Positions 35,875 through 48,038 of a DNA stretch of 64,000 nucleotides are shown here, one piece after another. A program made the translations under genes and the position numbers. Under the pieces are notes generated by a model. The model was given only the letters and a program-made list of their open reading frames with translations. It made no database searches and had not been told where the DNA came from. The first letter of the stretch is position 1. Each line of letters begins with the position of its first letter. This DNA is from Nissolia schottii (taxonomy: Eukaryota; Streptophyta; Magnoliopsida; Fabales; Fabaceae), in contig QANU01003176.1 in the NCBI GenBank assembly GCA_003254905.1, positions 124,001 to 188,000 on the forward strand. Direction: 5' to 3'.

Positions 35875-36300
35875 GTTGCCCAGGCGATTGAAGCTGCGAA
35901 CCCGAAAACGTGTGATTGAATGCAAAATTGGCGGTATAAGAGAAGAGGGAAGGGATTGTAGGTATGGAGAAAGGGTGGAGATCAAAAAGTAGGGTTTTTG
36001 GAGACCCTGAAGGAGCAGAAGCAATGGTGAATGAAGACATGAAAAGGGGAAATTGAGAGGGAGAAGAGAGGAAGAAGAGATAGAGCATTTAACGACGGAA
36101 CCCTCCTCCCCGATTCAGCCTCGTAGTTCCACGACGGAGCATCGACAGTGGACACGATTGAGAGAAAGAGGAAAAGACCCTTTGAATTCAATTTTGATTT
36201 TGATTCTGATGAGAGGGAAATTAGGGTTAGGGTTGTGATTGCGAAAGAGTAGCACTACCTCTCTCTCTCTTCTGCTTGCAATGTTAGAGTTTCGGAGCAA
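35875..36300 (-). promoter_or_regulatory. Protease 5' UTR and promoter-proximal region
   Basis: Upstream of the ATG (read on the minus strand) lies GC-richer DNA with purine/pyrimidine-biased stretches and a CTCTCTCTC tract near 36261-36270, common in plant core promoters and leaders. Several short frames here on both strands look like leader noise. The transcription start cannot be placed. Confidence 0.4.
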
Positions 36301-38244
36301 CTTGACTTCTATCAAATAGCATAGCCCAATATTAAAATTACAAAAAAGAAGGGTCATTTTTTTAAGGGATAACATTGAGGGCTTTATGATAAAAAAAGAA
36401 CGATATGATTTGATGAGGATGAGGCCTTTTTATAATAATAGAAAAAAAGAGAGAGAATTTTAGAAATATCCCTTGCTCAATGGCCAACCTTAATCTCAAT
36501 GTAACCTAATTGATCTAAATTTGGATTTTACAAATTATTCTTAAGTTATATTGAGGTTTAGTATTTCTTTTACAATGGTCTCTGACACCCATTTTTGCCA
36601 ACATATATTATTCGCACCAACATATATTATGATGATAAGTCGTCAGAGTACATTTGAAATTTAGAATGATCCAAAGTTTATTGTTATATTAAGAAATTAC
36701 AATATTATATATTGTAAAAAATTTAGCTTTGCTTTTTATTTGATTAAATTTGATAATTTAGTCTAATGTACTATCTTAGATTTGTACATTTATAAGTTTT
36801 ACATCAACTAGTCTTATGAGCATTCTTAGGTCTAGTGCTAATTAGTTAGACGCTTAGCATGATTAACCAAAATAGCCAAATAAAATTTCGAATTACTTGG
36901 CGACGAAGGATGGTTGGAAACATTCCACTGACACAACGCGATGGAGTGTATCTAGAGAGACTCTGATATTCACTTGCTAATATGGTAAGACTATTTATAA
37001 TAAGGTTATGAGTAACTTTTTTTTTTTTATAAATGTGGATGAGATGTTTCATCAATAAGATACGATAACTTTAATTTTATTTTATTTTTTCCTTTTGAGG
37101 ATTAATCTACTCAAAGTGAGGCACACTTTGAATGTACGTTTTGGGCCCAAGTGGCCCAATACAATATTGTCAATAACACTTGTTTAGATGTTTTTATTGA
37201 TAAAAGGGAACAATATTGATCTAGTAGGAATGTGTTGAAAATCTCTCTCAAACACCCTTTTTATTATTTCCCTAAAATTGGGATGGAGTGGAAGAAATTA
37301 TATAACCTCTAACATAAATGTTCTATTTTATTATTTTTAAAATATAACTTTTAAGCAAGATTAACGAAGTTTTACTAACAAAGTCTAATATAATTGGGAA
37401 AATATGGTTGAATCGTGCGCGTTTATATATGAATGAATGCTTTGTTGAAAAATACATATTTATTTCAATAATTTTTAAATTTTAAAGAAATTATTCACTA
37501 TTGACCGTAAACACTTTTTGAAAAATGAAAGAAAAGAAAAACGGTTGTAAACTAATTATATCTTAAAACAAAGTTATATAGAGTAAACTTTGTAGTTTAA
37601 TTGAGATATATTATATATATACCACAGTTTGAGATTTCCATTTCAGAGAAGTGCTTAAGATTGAGAACCAGAGATGTCATGTACTTGTGGTACTAGTAAA
37701 TTTTCCATTTGGAACATGCCCCCATTTAACATTACACATAGACCTATGTAACTTCTAGACATGATGATTGTTGTAGATGCAATTAAACCTACAAAAAAAA
37801 AGTAGATAGATGCCAGAAGATGCTTTCATGTATTGGAACAGCTACTTGTTCTGTCTCCTGCCTTTCAAATTGCATATAGCAGAGACTTTCTTGACTTAAT
37901 TTAGAGTGATTAATTGTTTATAAATTTCAACAATTCAGTTTTACAATTTGTTTTTTTTCATTATTACAGCCTCAAAGTCAACTTCTTGTTGTGTTGTCAA
38001 CACTTTCGAGTCAAAATTTTTGCACCAATTTCAACCATTCACACTCTTTCAACAGATGAGTTGAGCTGGGTTGGAATAATGCTTACATATTAGGTGGCAA
38101 CAAGCTTGTAGAAATTTTGGCATGATAACTATAATTAATCATGAAGATTAGTAGATGATGAATGTGCAAGTGTTTATAAGTATCATTAATTAGTTGGGTT
38201 AGATATAACTATTTATTAGTGATATTGATTTATATTTATCTTTT

Positions 38245-38710
38245 TTTTTAAATTATGTTTTTGGTTTTGATTCAAACATTTCATAAATTATTTTTTTAGT
38301 TTTGATTCAAAAAAAAAAATTGGTTTTGGTTTAGGACCATGAAACTCTGTTAATCACTGTTGTAGCTAAAAGAGTGTCATGCCATCAAACTAAACCTACT
38401 CAATTCATATCCTAGCCTGTAACTCATTATTTGACCCAAATTTACCCCCAAATCATGATTCATTTACCACCCTAAATCAAGTCAAATAGTGGGTTATAGG
38501 TTAAGTTTTAATTGAATTATGAGTTAAGTGAGTTTATTTTGCTCACATGACACTGTTGATATGACACTTTGTTAGTCACATCAGTAGTAAATATAATTTC
38601 AGTAACGATGAAGAATAAAACCACATAATCCAATTAATATTAAAGACTAAAACCATACAATATATTTAGACCAAAACAAAAAAAATATATAAAAACTTAA
38701 ATTAAATCTC
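38245..38710. mobile_element. MITE-like long palindrome
   Basis: The left arm TTTAAATTATGTTTTTGGTT and the right arm (reverse complement TTTAATTTAAGTTTTTATAT, then TGTTTTGGTCT) mirror each other. Inside, AGAGTGTCATGCC on the left mirrors the AAAGTGTCATATCAAC word on the right. Non-coding, and ends are approximate. Confidence 0.45.
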
Positions 38711-39227
38711 AAAATTTTTTCGCAGACTCAAATATATTTAAACTTCCCTTTTCTTACCCCTCATGAATTGAGGCTTCTTGAATCATAATCACTTCAAAGG
38801 TTTGGTACATATCCTAATTTTTTTTATTATTCATTTTTTGTTTAAGTTAATTTAATAATCACCTAATGACCAACAACATTTTTAATGAGGAGGAAATAAC
38901 AGATGTACTTAGTTACCAGATTTGGTGAAGGAAATTAAAAAGAAAGGGGTTGGATATGACTATGTGTATGGGCTAGTTTTGGCTATAGCTAGGGATAGAG
39001 GGGGCTAGGATTCCCCATCGGAAACAGTCTCATTTTCATTCATAATTTGGATGTCTATCACAAGATTGCCAGCTCTTGTAGAGGTTTATTTGAAATGGCT
39101 TCCTATGCCTATATTTGGATGATTGATGGTGAGTGAAATGAAAATGTAACGTGATAAAATGGTACAGAGTGAAATGGAATGAAATGAATGTTATGCTTTC
39201 ATACCAAGAATGAAATTTAGAAGTGAT

Positions 39228-39330
39228 CGTGCGTATAGCCTAGTAGTTACTCTTATATTGTATAAGCTGAGAGTCAATGTTCAATTTTCACCTCCTAAGA
39301 GCAACTCCGCTGATATAATTTCAGCGTGTC
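39228..39330 (+). mobile_element. tRNA-derived SINE candidate
   Basis: GTATAGCCTAGTAGTTACTC resembles a Pol III A box. About 40 bases later, GAGTCAATGTTCAATTTTCA resembles a degraded B box (GGTTCRANNCC). Spacing and order fit a tRNA-derived SINE head. No clear A-tail or target duplication was located. Confidence 0.4.
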
Positions 39331-41809
39331 TGTTTCTCAAAGATAATATTTAGTAAGATCAAAAGATAAGGAGACCCTGCAATGACAAAGTTACAACTCT
39401 TGCATTCCTCTAATTCAAAAGGTACAAAAAGTAATTTAAAAAACACATTCAATAATGTCTTTTGTATTTTTTCTTTATGAATGTATAAAAATTAGTTAAA
39501 AAATTACCCTAAGACAAACAATTTTATGTTTTCTCTCATTCTCATAGAGAAACTATTTTAAATAAACTTATGTCTTTCTTATTTTAAGACGTTTGCCCAA
39601 CACTACCATATCAGTCCCTCGTTTAATTTTACCATTAGAGAGAAGAAGATGGACAAAGAGAGAGATTGTTGAGCCCTCTTAACAAGGATGAAGACGAATT
39701 AAACACAAACTAGGGGTGACTAATATGGATTTAATAATTATCCGTTGCAAATTTTGTAATGGAAAAGTATTAAATATGGGTTTTTAGTGAGAATCAATAT
39801 TAGTCACTCACTCGCTTCTATTAAAAAAAGGAAGAATACTCTTAATCTAAATTTATTTTTTATGACACAAAAATGAAGTGAAAGCCAATATATCATTTGT
39901 GGGGTTGAAATAGGGACTCATCCATTGGCTATGCTTTAACCCTCTAATTAATGCCATGATTTGAAAAAAAAAATTGAAATTTTGAAAAAAATTTACCCTA
40001 TTGTCTATAAACACAATGGGAAATAATAAATAGAATTGATAAAGTTTTTAAATTATGTGCTCTCAATTCAGTTTATTCTCTACTTAATTCTACCCAAATT
40101 GAAAACAATAAAAATAAATTAAGTTATATCTAATATCATTCTATTTCATTTTATTTGAAAATATCTAGACCTATACAAAACAATCTAAATACTATAACCT
40201 AATACCATCACATATTACTTCATTCAATTCTATCACTTCTCATCAATCTAAAACATAATCTAAGACTTTCATATGGTCCTAACAGACAAGGGTAACAAAA
40301 CCAGCTTGATTAGTCTATTCTCAAGTAGACAAACATCTTTAACTTCAATGACATTGAACAGTCGTTTTTGATGTAAAATCCTAGTGTGTGACAAATTCCA
40401 TGCTTTTGATATTTTCCACTTAGCAAAACCAAACATACCCTCTTTCTTGACTTGACCCCTTTTTGAGAAGATTAAGAGTTGAAAAATAGAACATATTAAG
40501 TTTCAACTAGCGTTTAATTGATTTAAGTAATTTAATATTTATTTTTTTTAACCATATCTCAAATTTAAGTTTCATGGATATAGAGAGATTAATGTCAAGA
40601 GAATTTCATCTCTATAATAAATTGTCGTAACTCAAATTAAATTAAGTAGACTCAAATGAACTTTAAATAATGGTGATCATGATTGGAAAAAAAAAAAAAG
40701 GAATGTATCATGACAATCCCTCTTTTTTGGGTCCTTTAACAGCTGTCATCCCCTTTCTCTATCTTGTTATAACCCCAAAATTCTTGTTTGTTTTCTTTTC
40801 CCCCCACACATTCTCTACCCTTTTGCACACATTAGGTGTCTCCAGTGCCCACACTCCCTCCAATTATGCACTTCCCCCACCACTGCCTGCAACCATGTCT
40901 CCTTATACTATGTGCAACGTTGTGACACCACGTTTGAATAATGTTAATGGTAGTACGTATTCACACATTCATTTCTGTGTAGCTGATGTGACTGCTCTGT
41001 CCACATAGCTACCTGTGGCAGTATAATCGTGCATGGAAAATCGGTGAGATTGGTTAGAATAAATTATGACAAATTTCACGATAAATTTAAAAGTAAACTT
41101 TTTTTACACCTCTCTTAATTAATTTTGAGACTTTTTAATTGAAATTTAAATACGTAACATGTATGTCTATGAAATATAATGTTATTCATACAATTTTACA
41201 AAGACATCCTAAAATCGATATGTTAAATTATCTCTTAACATCAGTTTTACTTAACTCTGCATGTGATTCTACTTTTCACCTTAAATATTTATCACATTAG
41301 CGCCACATAATTAAGGCGTCATAAAATAAGTATTTAAAGAGTGAGACTCTTATCTCTAATAAAAATGATCAATATTAATCTTAACTATAATCTTACATAT
41401 ACCCATATTGCCTATATGGCATGTCTACCATAGTGCTACATATCAATCAAATATTGAAAACTCTAAAGTTGGTCACAATCCCGTAGTAGAGGAGCCCGTC
41501 CCACTTGGCTCAACCGCTCCATTGGTGTTTATAAATTTTAGATTGATACGTTGTGGGACAACGTGTGAAACGGGGGGCGAATGATGTCCCTCCACTAGAC
41601 ATATTCTAATAACATTAACATCTTCTAACAATTTTTTTACTTTATTCTTTAAAGTGAGATATTACATATTATTTATTAAAATAACTCTTATATCAATAAC
41701 AACAGAGAAAATTAAATTAGCGTCATTTTAGACTACAAACTCGTTTCTAACCAACTTTGTTAGTGCCAACGGAATATATATTACTATATGATATGATGAT
41801 AGGAGGTGT

Positions 41810-42760
41810 GACACAAGGGAAGGATATTTTACAAATATAATGTAGCGAGGAGGAATGGGTCGTAGGCCCAATAACCCAATTAGTCACATTGGAGAGTCTA
41901 AACTAGTATAAATAAGGGTTATGGATTGTAAAGGGGGCATGGAAATTGTCATTGGTCTAATCCTACGCTCTCTCTTAGGATATTCTTCTCTCTTTGTTCT
42001 TCTGCTTCCTTAGGAAGAAACTCTATCCATTCCTTCCCTTCAATTTAGTTCAAATGCAGAAAATTACATAAAAATACCAAAATGATATTCCATTATTCTC
42101 ATAATTCTTTTTGTTACAAAATCACTTCATTAAAAATGGTGCTTTCATTGAACACCATGCCGGCGGATTTCGCCGACGCCATAGCCGAAACCAAGTCAGA
42201 TCGCGGCCAGACAATCCTTCTTCAACCTGCAGCAACCTCTGCAATTCCGATGCACCTCTGGCCTTCCAAGGCTTCCATGCATTAAGGATCCACCAATAAC
42301 CATGCTATCCGTCGAATAGTGGAAGTTTTTCTTCTAATTTTTCTAAATTTTCTAGTATCGACTATGAGTTGTTTTCGCCACCATAGATGGTAGGCATGGT
42401 GGTCAATGAAAGCACCATTTGTAACGAAGTAAAATTGTATGAGAGGAATTATAGAGAGAACAGATGAATTTTTGTGTATTTTTCTGTATTTGTTTGGTAT
42501 GAATTACAAATAAGGGATAGGATAGGATAGAAATCCTCTTGATGGAGGAGATGAACTAAGAGAGAAAGAGATAGAAATCCTAAGAGAGAGGTAGGATCAA
42601 CACTATAACAATACCCATGCCCAATGTAATACTCTTCTCCCCCTATTTATACTAATTTTGGCCTCCACTAATTAGACAAATCCTATTTGGGCCGTTATTT
42701 ACTTAGGACCTTACATATATTTTCAAAATATAATAAATTCCTTGTAATATGCATATGATA
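41810..42760. mobile_element. Inverted pair of LTR-type fossils
   Basis: Two homologous ~350-bp arms face each other, about 41810-42165 on + and 42395-42760 on -. Both carry GGCCCAA, a GTATAAATA TATA motif, ATCCTAC then CTCTCTCTTAGGAT, and end in ATGGTGCTTTCATTGA followed by CACCATGCC. They look like LTRs with the start of the adjoining internal region, brought together head-to-head by two insertions or an inversion. The ~230 bases between them are remnants of internal sequence; the fossil is broken and short. Family uncertain. Confidence 0.5.
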
Positions 42761-42787
42761 CAAGATTTATAATTGTATGAGCAACGT

Positions 42788-42952
42788 TACTGAAATCGCC
42801 ACAAGGCATGCGATTTCAGTACCATTTTTAAAAAAATCTATGATGTACTGAAATTGCCACCTATGGCGATTTCAACACTCACAGTACTTGAAATCGCCAC
42901 ACTTGATGGCGATTTCAGCTCTTTTTTGCCTTATACTATGGCGATTTCAGTA
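42788..42952. repeat. Cluster of alternating GAAATCGCC palindromic motifs
   Basis: The ~10-bp motif TGAAATCGCC (or TGAAATTGCC) occurs at 42791, 42849 and 42889, and its inverse GCGATTTCA near 42809, 42864, 42908 and 42940. Orientation alternates, so three small hairpins can form. It sits directly beside the inverted LTR fossils. The function or parent element is unknown to me. Confidence 0.7.
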
Positions 42953-43049
42953 TTTATCCATACATTTATAAATTGTATTTTCGCCCTATATTTTAAAAAA
43001 AGAATTATACTTGAAAATACAAACATATCCCCACAAGGGAATGCCTAAC

Positions 43050-44277
43050 ACTATTGAGGCCACTTTTTTCTATTATTTTATACTATAAGTTAGCATAATT
43101 GCTAGCCATACGTATAATACATATACATACCATAGAAGATATATCAAAAAATTGACCAAGCACATAAATGAAGGGCTGTTGTTGCTTGCCATGATTGCTA
43201 TTTCCAGTTGTTATATTATAGATGAGTGAAGGGTAGTGCTGTCATTTCACACCCAACAGACACATGAACATGTCTGCTACAGTTAGAGTAAAGAGAGATG
43301 GAGAGAAAAATAAAATAAATAAATAAAGAGATAGAAATTTTGCATTTGCATTGCACTGTCTCTAATTCAATTCAATTCAAGTGAGGCTGTGCCATTATCC
43401 TGTTTCAATGCTTTGGAGGCCCACATTTGGAAAAGAGGGAAACTCATAATGAAGATTTGAGGGGAAGAAGATGAAGGAGGAAGATGTTGCATGATTGAAG
43501 TTGCACCCACATGAAAATTCAATCATGTATGTGTTCCACTTACACAAAAGTATACTTCTTTTTCTTTTTTGTTGTTCTGAGTCCTGAGAGGGAAAAAGGG
43601 TCATTTTGATATCTGTGCACACATTCTCTCACTGATGAGAAGAAAATAAAAATCTCAACTTTTTTTGGTTTGTGGTGACCGATATATTATAAAAGAATGT
43701 TTGCTGGTTTCAAGGAAGTTCCAATCTGAATTTAATGACATCACTGCATTTGTTCCAAAGCACTAAGCTTTTTTTGAATCAAGAGGTGGCTCTTGTCCCT
43801 TTCTAAACCTAGCTAAGGGATTTCATTAAAATGGGTAAGTATAATTATTATTATATAATAACTTGGATCTCACTCCAAATCTTCATGGCATTCATCAATA
43901 TTATTCTTTTTTTTTTTTTTACCATTTTTCAAACTATCTTGATTTCTGTGCATTAATCAAAGTTCTGATTCATGTGCATTTAATTTTTTTCCTTAGTCAT
44001 GTGATGACTAACTTGTTCAAATAGGAATCTAATTCTGTGACAAAGTTTCTGCAAATTGTTCATTCTTTTTTGGACAAAGTCTAATGTTTGAAAATTTTGT
44101 ACTTAAATTGCCCATATTACTTTAATGCCAAGTAGCCACAACTTATTTGTACTTTCCACACATCAAAAACTGAATACTCATAACAATCTTCTTCTATAAG
44201 ATGAGAATGCTTATGGGAAAAATTTCAGATCACAGGCATTGAATGAAGTTGAACTATGTGATATTGTTAAATTGGTC
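43050..44277. other. Upstream region of the IQD gene
   Basis: Likely promoter and 5' UTR, possibly with a leader intron (for example a GT at 43834 after AAAATGG). The frame on the minus strand at 43395-43622 is not recognisable. No element stands out apart from T-rich runs. Confidence 0.4.
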
Positions 44278-46717
44278 ATGAAGAAGAGCTGGTTCAGCCT
44301 GGTGAAGAGGCTCTTTATATGGGACTCACATTCCACACAAGAGAAGGTAAAGTATTTAGCTTTATGCATTTTTTTTTGTAGACTGAGCGTTTAAGAAAAA
44401 GATTATGTGTTTCTCATGAGTCAGAAACTTCTTATGCAGAAGGAGAAAAGAAGGAAATGGGTATTTGGAAGATTGAAGACAAAGAGATTGGCTTCAATTA
44501 CAGCACCACCACAACCACAATCACAACCAACAACAACATCAAAGGAAACAACACTGCTGAGTGAAGCAGAGGAAGAACAGAACAGGCATGCTTTGACAGT
44601 GGCCATTGCCTCAGCTGCTGCCGCTGAAGCTGCTGTTGCTGCTGCTCATGTTGCTGCTGAGGTTGTTAGGCTCACTGGGGCCCCAAAATCTGCTCATCTA
44701 AGCAAAGGAAAACCAGAGGATTCTCAACATGTTAACACTAGGAATGGTGATCCTCAATCCACACACCAGTGCCAGAGGAATATCAGAGAATCTGCAGCCA
44801 TCAAAATTCAAACTGGATTTCGGGGTTACCTTGTGAGTTTTGTCCTAGATCTCTTTCTTTTGTTTGTGTCTCCTTAGATTCTCTTTGCATAATCTTTTAC
44901 CTTCGATACAAAGTTTCTCAATGATGGATATAACTAATGATAGTCATTAATGGACAAAAGTTGAAACCAAGTTTTAGAAGCTGAAAACTTGTTATAAAAC
45001 CAGCAACTACTGATTTACATGATTTCTTACACCATCTGTTAAAGGGCGGCCGGTGTACGAAGCTTCTACTTGTTGGGGGGGTCTGGGGATGATAGATGTA
45101 CACAGTAAGCGGAGAGTCTGTTTCTAGGATTTGAATCCTCTCTCATCCTTTCCTAAGGAAGGACAAGAAATAATGAAAATTGAAAAAGAAAAAGGAGAAA
45201 TTGGTAGTAGCAATTGATAAGTAGAGGACACCACACTCGCCTTGCTATTTTCTTACTCAGTTGTGTCCTCTTGTTCACTGACTGGTGAGACATTGCACAG
45301 GCAAGGAAGGCTTTGAGAGCATTGAAGGGAATAGTGAAGCTTCAAGCCATCATTCGTGGAAGAGCGGTGAGGCGCCAAGCTATGAGTACTTTGAAGTGCT
45401 TGCAATCTATTGTGAGTATCCAGTCACAGGTGTGTGCAAGGAGGCGCCAAATGGTTGAAGGATGCACTGAACATGAAGGGATGCAAGATTTAAAAGACAA
45501 GATTATCAGGGTAGGCACAACAAGTTACGATAGCATATCATGATTATCTCCATTTCACATTGCCAACACAAAGTGAAATCAACATTCTGCATTCTATCAT
45601 GGAAGCTTCATCAATTATTATGTTTTGGCTTTAATCGTTGTACAATTCTGAGCTTGAAACATTGTTTTTCTTGTTTTCAGATGGACTCAAACAGTGAAAG
45701 AAAATGGGATGACAGCACTTTGTTGAAGGAAGAGGTAGATGCCTATTGTACAATCAAGAAAGAAGCAGTTCTTAAGAGAGACAGGATAAAAGAATACTCA
45801 TTCAACCATAGAGTAAGCTCCTCCCAGCTCTTTTACATATATTTGCTTTGCTTTGTTTAGTTTCTGTTTTCATTTTCTATTTCAATCTGTTTTTTCTAGT
45901 TCTGAGATGGAAATAGTGAAAACGGGAAATGAAAATAGAAAAGAACATTTTCTTGTTTTCATTGGTTCCTTCACAAGATAACGAAATGTGAAAAAGAAGG
46001 AACATGTTGAAAACAAGAAATGAAAACAGAAACCAAAAAGACTCTAGAAGTTCTCAAAACCAACCTGCCGAAACCCCTCAGAGGTCAGCAGAATCAGAAA
46101 GAAGCAAAGTGAATGGAAGATGGAGGTACTGGCTGGAGCAATGGGTGGACACACAACTCTCCAAGAGCAAAGAGCTTGAAGATCTGGACTCAGTTTTCAG
46201 CTCAAATTCTAGAGCTGGGGATGAATTTGGAGGGAGACAACAACTTAGGCTGAGAAACATGCACAACAATAGACAAAGTCCAATTGAAGGGTTAGAGTCT
46301 CCAACAACATTTGGTTCAAGAAGATCTTTCCCTCATAGGAGGCAGAGTTCAGTAGGGGGAGAAGACCACCAATCATTCTCAAGCTCTCCGGCGACTCCGG
46401 CATACATGGCCGCAACGGAATCGGCAAGAGCGAAAGCAAGATCAACAAGCTCCCCAAGGGTAAGGACAGTAGGGAATTTGGACTCTGATGGATACTCACC
46501 ATGCAAGAAAAAACTATCTGTTGTGTCTTCCATTAACAATGAAGTCCTAAGTAATAATGGTAGAAGTGTTAAGCTCAGTAGTAATAGTCAGCAAAGGTCT
46601 CCAAGCTTTAAGGGACTCTCAGTGCCTATAAAATCAAGCAGCAGGAATATAAAGGATCTCAGCATTAATTCAGATTGCTCAATGCTCAATTGGGATAGAC
46701 AAAGTTCCTTCAAATGA
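44278..46717 (+). CDS. IQD family calmodulin-binding protein
   Basis: Plant-specific IQ67-domain scaffold protein. Exons 44278-44346, 44440-44832, 45301-45510, 45681-45812 and 46082-46717 close in frame to 479 residues. It starts MKKSWFSLVKRLF, the basic N-terminal motif usual for IQDs, followed by KWVFGRLK and an Ala-rich helix (about 75-100). The IQ67 region (about 140-205) shows IKIQTGFRGYL|ARKALRAL, VKLQAIIRGRAVRRQ and VSIQSQVCARRR. The splice site between GYL and ARK, in the first IQ motif, is the diagnostic conserved intron of the family. WRYWLEQWVDTQL and the C-terminal DUF4005-type PAYMAATESARAKARS follow. IQDs bind calmodulin and decorate microtubules or membranes to shape cells; which role applies here is inferred. 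The last intron carries an M1 element ending about 43 bases before the chosen acceptor. An alternative acceptor inside the element would break the frame. Confidence 0.93.
45040..45150 (+). mobile_element. Au-SINE relic in IQD intron 2
   Basis: AAGGGCGGCCGGTGTACGAA, then GCTTCTACTTG, GGTCTGGGGATG, and later CTGTTTCTAGGATTTGAATC match the order of landmarks in the plant Au SINE (GGCAGCCCGGTGCACAAAGC, GGTCYGGGGA, GGCTGTTTCC, RCTTGAACC). It is shorter than a full copy in the middle. Au SINEs are tRNA-derived and widespread in angiosperms. Confidence 0.65.
45855..46038. mobile_element. MITE family M1, IQD intron 4
   Basis: Left end GTTTAGTTTCTGTTTTC; right end in reverse complement TTTTGGTTTCTGTTTTC. 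Internal CTTGTTTTCATTGGTTCC and AAATGAAAATAGAA words match the other M1 copies. About 184 bp, filling most of the 45813-46081 intron. Confidence 0.75.
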
Positions 46718-47379
46718 AGAAGCTAATAGATAGATATGATTATGCTAATGATGCTGCCTTGTGCAAAAAAGTGTTTGTTTTGTGTGTAGTGTATATGTGA
46801 TTAGAATGTTGCTTTTGGTTGAGCATTGAAAACATCAATGAGACAGAAAGTTGTTAATTTCTTCATTGATTAGATGATTTGTTCTTTAAAGATTTTTCAG
46901 GCCATCTTTTAAATACATATAGTTCTCAATCTCATTAAGAACTTCATAATTTCTAACATGAACTTTTGAGCAAAAGTCATAGCTAGAGTTGTAGGAATTG
47001 GTACTCAACCGGTTTGATTAACCATTTTTCATTATCTAAACCTTGTCAGAAGATCTTAGTTCTTTATTCCTAACATTTCTAATTGATGTGCCCACTTGTT
47101 CTAGTCAAAGTTGTAAACATCAATCTAGCACAAAATATCCAAATTAATTGCACCCATCTCAGTTTGGCTCTAAGCAAGTCGACTTCTCATTCATGCATGG
47201 TTGATTAAAATAATAAATCATGTAATGCCTTGTACTTAAATATAGTTAGCTCTACCTTTTTGGCTCTCTCAAAGAAAACAGTAAATGAATAATATTTTCC
47301 TGTTATATAAAGTCTCTGGAAGTTTAACTTCCATTTAGTCACATTTGAAAACTTACCAATATGTCCTTCTGTTGCATGA

Positions 47380-47381
<2 letters not shown>

Positions 47382-47418
<37 letters not shown>
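47382..47418. repeat. (CT)n microsatellite
   Basis: About 18 CT units, likely length-polymorphic. It inflates the open frames that cross it. Confidence 0.95.
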
Positions 47419-47420
<2 letters not shown>

Positions 47421-48038
47421 ATAAACGTAAATTTATTTTGTTTCAATTTCCACTTCAGCGATTTTTACTTTTTGGGTACAAATTGCAGCGGCCAACTAAA
47501 TTCAATTTCACAATCTTCCTTTCCGTTGGTAATCTCTCATTAATATTTAATTTAATACTAAAAATTAAGAATATGACCCAAGAGTGTTTGTCGAGCCTAT
47601 TGCTATTAGTATTCAATAGCAAGATTCCTTTTCTTTTTCTTTTTTTGAATAAAGAAAAAAGTAACAGGCCCAAATGGACCTTGTTTGGCTGCCCGTAATA
47701 CATTTGGGTCATACAGATTTTACAAAAAACCTCTGCTTCGTTGGTGCTTTGATCAAAGGTTTTTAGTTTCTCTTTTTTGAGTTTTGTTTGTTGACCCTTT
47801 TTGATATTGTGTTGTTATTGCTTTGCATTTGAACTTCGGCTCATTCTTTTAAAAGGAATAGTTTTTAGCCTTTTATAACTAAAGAGAACAAAATATTTAA
47901 TTACATGTTTTATTTTTTTCAAAATAAAAATCATAAAAATAAATCGGTGGTTTCATTATTAAATGCAAGTCACTCGTTAGTAAAGAATAATAGTACTCTT
48001 ACTAATATCAAGAGTATTAAAGGAACATCTATAAATGC

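Larger units (their letters stand above)
36301..41809. other. Intergenic DNA, no gene supported
   Basis: AT-rich. It includes a long palindromic element (38245-38710) and a tRNA-like SINE candidate (39228-39330). The frame at 40670-41008 has no recognisable domain. GGCCCAA words occur near 37143-37160. Confidence 0.6.

Noticed and set aside
40670-41008. 112-residue open frame on +
   Set aside because: Low-complexity hydrophobic and Pro/Ser composition, no recognisable motif, no splice partner; looks like chance in a pyrimidine-rich stretch.
41490-41570. GTCCCACTTGG followed by TTTATAAA, resembling a plant snRNA promoter (USE plus TATA)
   Set aside because: The USE match is poor and the sequence after the TATA box does not resemble any U-RNA, 7SL or MRP RNA I know.
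42082-42299. Overlapping 62-67 residue frames
   Set aside because: They lie in the internal remnant of the inverted LTR fossils and are not independent genes.
46004-46081. In-frame extension upstream of the IQD last exon
   Set aside because: It runs through an M1 MITE. The AG at 46080-46081 restores the family's HR|RSAESERSKVNGRW junction in phase, so the extension is intronic.
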